Source: SIG622 sp045600125
Lineage (GTDB): Bacteria > Bacillota > Clostridia > Oscillospirales > CAG-382
NCBI GenBank assembly: GCA_045600125.1
Contig: JAZRXH010000120.1
Span: 62,001 to 126,000 of the forward strand
Reading direction: 5' to 3'
DNA length: 64,000 bases
Position numbers and translations under genes: made by a program. Positions 60,123-64,000 of the stretch are shown here, in pieces (positions within the stretch are counted from its first letter, which is position 1; each line of letters starts with the position of its first letter). The notes beneath the pieces were generated by a model. That model worked only from the letters and a program-made list of their open reading frames with translations. It did not search any database and had not been told where the DNA came from.

Positions 60123-61766
60123 TCAGCCGAAGGAAATACCGTACAATACCTGAGAAACGGGGTTCACGTAGCTTCCGCCGATGACGTTCGTATAGAATAC
60201 CGCATCCGAATACGGGGTCACGCCGGAGGTTCCTACGGTACCGATGGCGGTGGAGGTATCTACGTTGTCGCCGACGCTGCAGGAAACGGAGCCGAGGTTT
60301 CTGTACTGGGAGAATACGCCGAGACCGTGGTCGACGATGACGGAGAATCCGCCGTACTTCGATTCACCGGCGTATACGACGATACCGCTGTTTGCGGCAT
60401 AGACCGAAGAACCGTTTACGGCACTGATGTAAACGCCGTTGATACGGGAGCTTTCAAAGCCGGCGACATTCAGAATACCGCCGAAAACGTTGAGATTGGT
60501 TCCGGCTGCGGGATACTTGAACTTGCCGTTCCACAGCTGTCTTTCGGAACTGGTGCTTTGTGCAGTGGTTATGATGTTTTCGTATTCGGTGCGGGATTCC
60601 TCGGTGTTCAGCTCGATAACACCGGCGGGATAAGCCGCTTCATAGGAGGGAAGGTTTGCGCCGAGGACCGTGAAGTCCATTGTCTGACTTCCGCTTTCGG
60701 TATTCACGGTGATGGTCTGCTGTCCAGCTTCCGCGTCGACCTTTATCGGTACGTAGATATAACGGGCATCGCCGAGAGCGTAGTTGACGCTTGAACCGCC
60801 GTCCGGCATAAACGGAGCGCTGACGGTGATCTGCTCGTCCGGGTTTCCGTTGAGAATTTTGATGAGAGTGAACTCGCCGGGCTTCAGCTGCTTGTCGACG
60901 AGGGAGCAGACGGCGGGAATATCGTAGTATACGTCGAACACGTACTTCGCCGTTCCGTAGGAGCCGGAAGCATCCGATTCATACCAGGTAGCGTCCATGA
61001 CCACGTTCAGAACGGTGTCGGCGTCAAATGTCGTTACGGTCGAAAGACCGTCCGGTGTTCCCGAATATATCTGCTGATTGGCAAGACTTGCGTTCAGCGT
61101 TACGAGATCCGGCGCCTTGGAAAATGCGACCGAGAAGTTGCTGTTTTCGGGGAGCTTCAAAGTGACGGGCACGGCATTTTCGCCGTTTGCAACGAGGTGA
61201 GCGTTCTCGTTATTGACCTTTTTGTAGTTCCAGTCGTAAACGGCGGGAAGAAATTCCGAAGCGGCGTTTCCGTCCGAATAGGAAGCCGTCGGCACACCGT
61301 CACCGGCATAGGCGGCAGAGAATTCGTTCCGGAGAAGAAGCGAGAAGGCGCTGTCCGAGTCGATCAGATAAGAATCGCCGTTTATGTCCTCGAACAGGCA
61401 ATTTGCGGGATTTTTCCCTGTCATAATAAAGCGGTACTTTGACGAGTCCTCGTTTGTTACAAAATCGACATCAAAGAGAGCGGACGCATCGTCGGGCTGA
61501 GGCGTGTCGATCTTCTTTGCTTTTCCGAGAATATCCGAATATATCCGCAACGTTTCTTCGTCGGTGAAATCAAAGCTGCTGCCGTTTGCAGAAGTTACGC
61601 TGATCTTTGTCAGCGTTTTGTCAGCGGCTTTTCCGCCGATATTACTTCCGCTTCCCTTATCGGTCTTGAAACCGACGACAACGGCTGCGACAAACGGAAT
61701 GCAAAGAAGAGCGCAGGCGACGATTCTGGAAGTTTTATTCATTTGTTGCGACCATGGCTTTCGCAT
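60123..61766 (-). CDS. Membrane-anchored LytM-like protein lacking metal ligands
   Basis: A 547-residue protein with one membrane helix near residues 14-32, a long Ser/Thr/Asp-rich extracytoplasmic region and a C-terminal LytM/M23 fold of ~125 residues. The fold is recognised by V-Y-A-A-N-S-G-I-V-V-Y-A-G and V-I-V-D-H-G-L-G. All four zinc ligands look lost: H-x-G-x-D is I-N-G-V-Y, Y-x-H-L is Y-R-N-L, and H-L-H-F is D-A-V-F. It probably binds peptidoglycan or a partner rather than cutting it. ATG 61764-61766 has GGAAGGGA upstream; ATG 61740-61742 is an alternative without a ribosome site. Confidence 0.8.
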   Translation of the reverse strand: MRKPWSQQMNKTSRIVACALLCIPFVAAVVVGFKTDKGSGSNIGGKAADKTLTKISVTSANGSSFDFTDEETLRIYSDILGKAKKIDTPQPDDASALFDVDFVTNEDSSKYRFIMTGKNPANCLFEDINGDSYLIDSDSAFSLLLRNEFSAAYAGDGVPTASYSDGNAASEFLPAVYDWNYKKVNNENAHLVANGENAVPVTLKLPENSNFSVAFSKAPDLVTLNASLANQQIYSGTPDGLSTVTTFDADTVLNVVMDATWYESDASGSYGTAKYVFDVYYDIPAVCSLVDKQLKPGEFTLIKILNGNPDEQITVSAPFMPDGGSSVNYALGDARYIYVPIKVDAEAGQQTITVNTESGSQTMDFTVLGANLPSYEAAYPAGVIELNTEESRTEYENIITTAQSTSSERQLWNGKFKYPAAGTNLNVFGGILNVAGFESSRINGVYISAVNGSSVYAANSGIVVYAGESKYGGFSVIVDHGLGVFSQYRNLGSVSCSVGDNVDTSTAIGTVGTSGVTPYSDAVFYTNVIGGSYVNPVSQVLYGISFG

Positions 61767-61954
61767 CTTGCGAAAGTCCCTTCCTTTCTTTATTCTTATC
61801 TTTATTTTTATTCCTTTATTTCTGTTTGCTTCGATTTTCGGAAGTATGTTATCACCAAAACTCCGCACTGCAGGAAATTTTCGCATGGGTCGGAAAAATC
61901 AAACGGACTTTGGCAGTCATCCTCCGGAAATGATATTTATATTTCAACATCATT

Positions 61955-61983
61955 ATTATACTATATATTCTTCTGCCCGTCAA
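61955..61983 (-). promoter_or_regulatory. Promoter for the LytM-like gene
   Basis: Minus strand TTGACG at 61978-61983, 17-bp spacer, TATAAT at 61955-61960. It leaves a leader of about 180 nt before the start codon. Confidence 0.65.
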
Positions 61984-62037
61984 GTATTTAATGTGAAAAT
62001 CCGATAAAAATTTCATGTAAAATACCAAACTTTTGCC

Positions 62038-62066
62038 TTGACAAAAAATAGATAATACTGTATCAT
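62038..62066 (+). promoter_or_regulatory. Promoter for ribF
   Basis: TTGACA at 62038-62043, 17-bp spacer, TATCAT at 62061-62066, about 25 nt before the start codon. Confidence 0.65.
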
Positions 62067-62092
62067 AATGAGAGAAAAATGAGGTCGATAGA

Positions 62093-63055
62093 ATGGATAT
62101 AATTTATGCGAGCAAAGCGCTCGGTACGGAAAACAATATCTTTGGCAAAAACACCTGCGTTTCGCTCGGCAATTTTGACGGAGTTCATATCGGGCACCGA
62201 AAGCTTGCAGAGGCGTCCGTTGAATATGCAGCGCAAAACGGACTTGTGCCGGTTGTCTATACCTTTGAAAATCACCCCTCTTCCCTTCTCGGAAATACCA
62301 AAGAGCTTCTTTGCACAAACGAAGAAAAATGCAGCCTTCTGGAAAGCACAGGCTGCCATGGCATATACTTTGACGATTTTGGTGCCGTAAAGGATGAATC
62401 GCCGGAGGACTTCTGCCGGGAAGTGCTTGTGAAAAAACTGAGCGCTGCGGCGGTATTCTGCGGGGAGAATTTCCGTTTCGGAAAGGATGCTGCCGGCACT
62501 CCCGATACACTCGGAAAAGAACTCGCAAAGCTCGGCGTTTCGGTTTTCGTGATTCCCTACGTTTCAATCGGGGACAGCATTGTGTCGTCCACCATGATCC
62601 GCCGCCTTGTTTCGGAGGGAAAAGCGGAGGAAGCACGGGCGGCGCTCGGCTGTGGGTATATGCTTACCGGAAAGGTCGTTCACGGCAAGCATCTTGCCAC
62701 GGTGCTCGGCTTCCCTACGGCGAATTTTTATATTGCGGACGGAAAGGTCGTTCCGAAAAACGGCGTATACTGTTCCTGTGCCGAGATCGAAGGAAAACTT
62801 TATCCCGCCGTGTCGAATATCGGCGTCCGTCCCACGACCGATAAGGCGGGAAGCCGGGTCAACTGCGAGACCTTTATCATCGGTTTTTCCGGCGACGCTT
62901 ACGGAAAGATACTGACGGTTTGTCTGTATTCGAGAATTCGGGATGAAAGAAAGTTCGATTCTCTTGACAGCCTTGCCGATCAGATCCGTCTCGACGTCTC
63001 TTATACCGAACATTACTTTACCGAAAATACGCTGAAAGGAATTGGAAACTGTTGA
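62093..63055 (+). CDS. ribF: Bifunctional riboflavin kinase/FAD synthetase
   Basis: A 320-residue enzyme making FMN and then FAD. The N-terminal adenylyltransferase domain has G-N-F-D-G-V-H-I-G-H near residue 25 and S-S-T-M-I-R-R near 164; the C-terminal flavokinase has G-F-P-T-A-N-F near 204 and N-I-G-V-R-P-T near 243. Its last base triplet overlaps the TTG start of the next gene. It supplies FAD for flavoproteins such as those at 50.4-53.4 kb. Confidence 0.96.
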   Translation: MDIIYASKALGTENNIFGKNTCVSLGNFDGVHIGHRKLAEASVEYAAQNGLVPVVYTFENHPSSLLGNTKELLCTNEEKCSLLESTGCHGIYFDDFGAVKDESPEDFCREVLVKKLSAAAVFCGENFRFGKDAAGTPDTLGKELAKLGVSVFVIPYVSIGDSIVSSTMIRRLVSEGKAEEARAALGCGYMLTGKVVHGKHLATVLGFPTANFYIADGKVVPKNGVYCSCAEIEGKLYPAVSNIGVRPTTDKAGSRVNCETFIIGFSGDAYGKILTVCLYSRIRDERKFDSLDSLADQIRLDVSYTEHYFTENTLKGIGNC

Positions 63056-64000
63056 ATAAAAAGCTGATTCTTCCCCAATGTCTGCCAAAGCTTATCCTGA
63101 TGCTTATTTTGACTGCCGGTCTCTTTGCGTTTACGACACTTTCCGGTGCGGCGATGCCGGAAATCCACCGGCTCGGAGCACACACGCTTTCCGAATACGG
63201 TCCGGAGGAGCTTCCGGCAACGGTCAGCGAGAGCATCATGATCATCGAAAAAAACAGCGGTATTTCCATCTATGAAAAAAATACCGGGATGGCTGCCTAC
63301 CCCGCTTCTCTCACGAAGATCATGACCGCCATCCTCGCTTATGAAGCGATACCGGACAAAACGACTCCGATCACCGTCACAAGATCGGTGGTCAACGAAT
63401 CGGTGGGTACAAAGCTCGGACTCAGAAAAGGCGACATATACACCGCCGAGGATCTTCTCCGGGCGCTTCTAATGAGCGGCGCCAACGACGCTGCCAATCT
63501 TCTTGCCGACTACGTCAGCGGTGAGGACAGAGAGAAATTCATCGGCATGATGAATGCAAAGGCAAAGGAGATCGGATGCACTGCCACCCGTTTCACCAAT
63601 ACCACCGGCATCCACGATGAAAACATGGTCACCACCGTTTCCGACATGATGAAGATCGCCCAGTATGCCTACGAGATCAAGGATCTTGTTGACTGGTCGT
63701 CGGTGGCGACTTATTCATTCTCGCCGGTAAACGATCCCGACAATTATATTTTCAAGTATAACCGCAACAATTTCGTTTCGAGAGCCGCCACCTCTGCCGA
63801 TTACTATAAGAATTCCTACGGTCTGAGCTCAGGAAGTACGCCGGAAGCGGGAAATACGTTTGTCACCTCGGCGCAGAAGAACGGCGTGACCTATATCGTC
63901 GTGATCATGAATTCTCCCTATGAGGACAAGACAAACGTCAATCACGCCTATGACGATGCAAGACTGCTCCTTGACTACTGCTTTGCCAATTTTGCCTATG
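63052..64000 (+). CDS. S11 D-Ala-D-Ala carboxypeptidase-like protein, truncated by window end
   Basis: 316 codons are present; the C-terminus lies beyond the window. A signal peptide or anchor (hydrophobic residues ~13-33) precedes the penicillin-binding domain. S86-L-T-K89 matches the SxxK nucleophile motif. The second motif, normally S-x-N, aligns with G143-A-N145, and the third, normally K-T-G, with S259-S-G261 (Y-G-L-S-S-G-S-T). Thus one of three motifs is intact, and activity is doubtful. The start is TTG 63052 overlapping the ribF stop as TTGA. Family role: trimming the terminal D-Ala of peptidoglycan. Confidence 0.85.
   Translation, partial: MNKKLILPQCLPKLILMLILTAGLFAFTTLSGAAMPEIHRLGAHTLSEYGPEELPATVSESIMIIEKNSGISIYEKNTGMAAYPASLTKIMTAILAYEAIPDKTTPITVTRSVVNESVGTKLGLRKGDIYTAEDLLRALLMSGANDAANLLADYVSGEDREKFIGMMNAKAKEIGCTATRFTNTTGIHDENMVTTVSDMMKIAQYAYEIKDLVDWSSVATYSFSPVNDPDNYIFKYNRNNFVSRAATSADYYKNSYGLSSGSTPEAGNTFVTSAQKNGVTYIVVIMNSPYEDKTNVNHAYDDARLLLDYCFANFAY

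Noticed and set aside
1..64000. Prophage or conjugative element, CRISPR-Cas or restriction system
   Set aside because: No phage structural, integrase, relaxase, cas or methylase genes were seen; apart from the small toxin-antitoxin island the window is ordinary chromosomal DNA.

Overview
The window reads as chromosomal DNA of an anaerobic, low-to-middle GC Firmicute of class Clostridia, probably a gut or rumen member of the Oscillospiraceae/Acutalibacteraceae type. This is inferred from gene content: DivIVA, SepF, YggT and YlmH in one cluster, MurE with the DNPR motif of meso-diaminopimelate peptidoglycan, a glycyl radical enzyme, split transketolase, long-form HPF, oxygen-independent HemW, and many sugar-active enzymes. 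Promoters look like standard sigma-A sites (close to TTGACA, 17 bp, TATAAT), and most intergenic gaps are short.

Layout. 1-4.4 kb: tail of an acyl-ACP thioesterase, an iron alcohol dehydrogenase, a cytidylate-kinase-like protein, a DMT permease, a lipoprotein and the tmRNA gene. 4.5-11 kb: an MBL-fold hydrolase with a ferredoxin-type aldo/keto reductase, a large glycoside-hydrolase-like protein, an orphan solute-binding lipoprotein, and a CBM9-like protein preceded by three 24-bp repeats. 11-18.6 kb (minus strand): transsulfuration enzyme-dapF-murE, lepA-hemW and an AraC regulator divergent from a glycyl radical enzyme. 21-33.5 kb (minus strand): a long collinear cluster miaA-hlyD-yggS-sepF-yggT-ylmH-divIVA-ileS-lspA-rluD-HAD-transketolase halves, with one strong promoter before miaA. 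33.6-41.3 kb: esterase and GH78, gap, upp with a candidate leader-peptide attenuator, a sugar isomerase and GH127. 41.4-49.2 kb: HAD phosphatase, alpha/beta hydrolase-murF-ddl, galE, and HD/HAD-IIA/FNT channel genes. 49.4-53.4 kb: a PocR-AraC regulator divergent from two FAD oxidoreductases. 53.5-59.4 kb: hpf, an AT-rich toxin-antitoxin island beside the 3' end of queA, GH116. 59.5-64 kb: nrdR, a LytM-like protein lacking its metal ligands, ribF, and the start of an S11 D,D-carboxypeptidase-like protein with two altered active-site motifs.

Together the genes cover cell wall precursor synthesis (dapF, murE, murF, ddl), division and translation housekeeping, central sugar metabolism (gap, galE, tkt), and dispersed plant or host glycan use (GH78, GH116, GH127, esterase, CBM9-like, oxidoreductases). 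The observations I consider most worth a second look are the upp leader, the two degenerate wall enzymes on either side of ribF, the queA-adjacent toxin-antitoxin island, the triple repeat at the CBM9-like promoter and the glycyl radical enzyme with an unusual radical loop. All functional names rest on motif recognition by eye; no database search was run.
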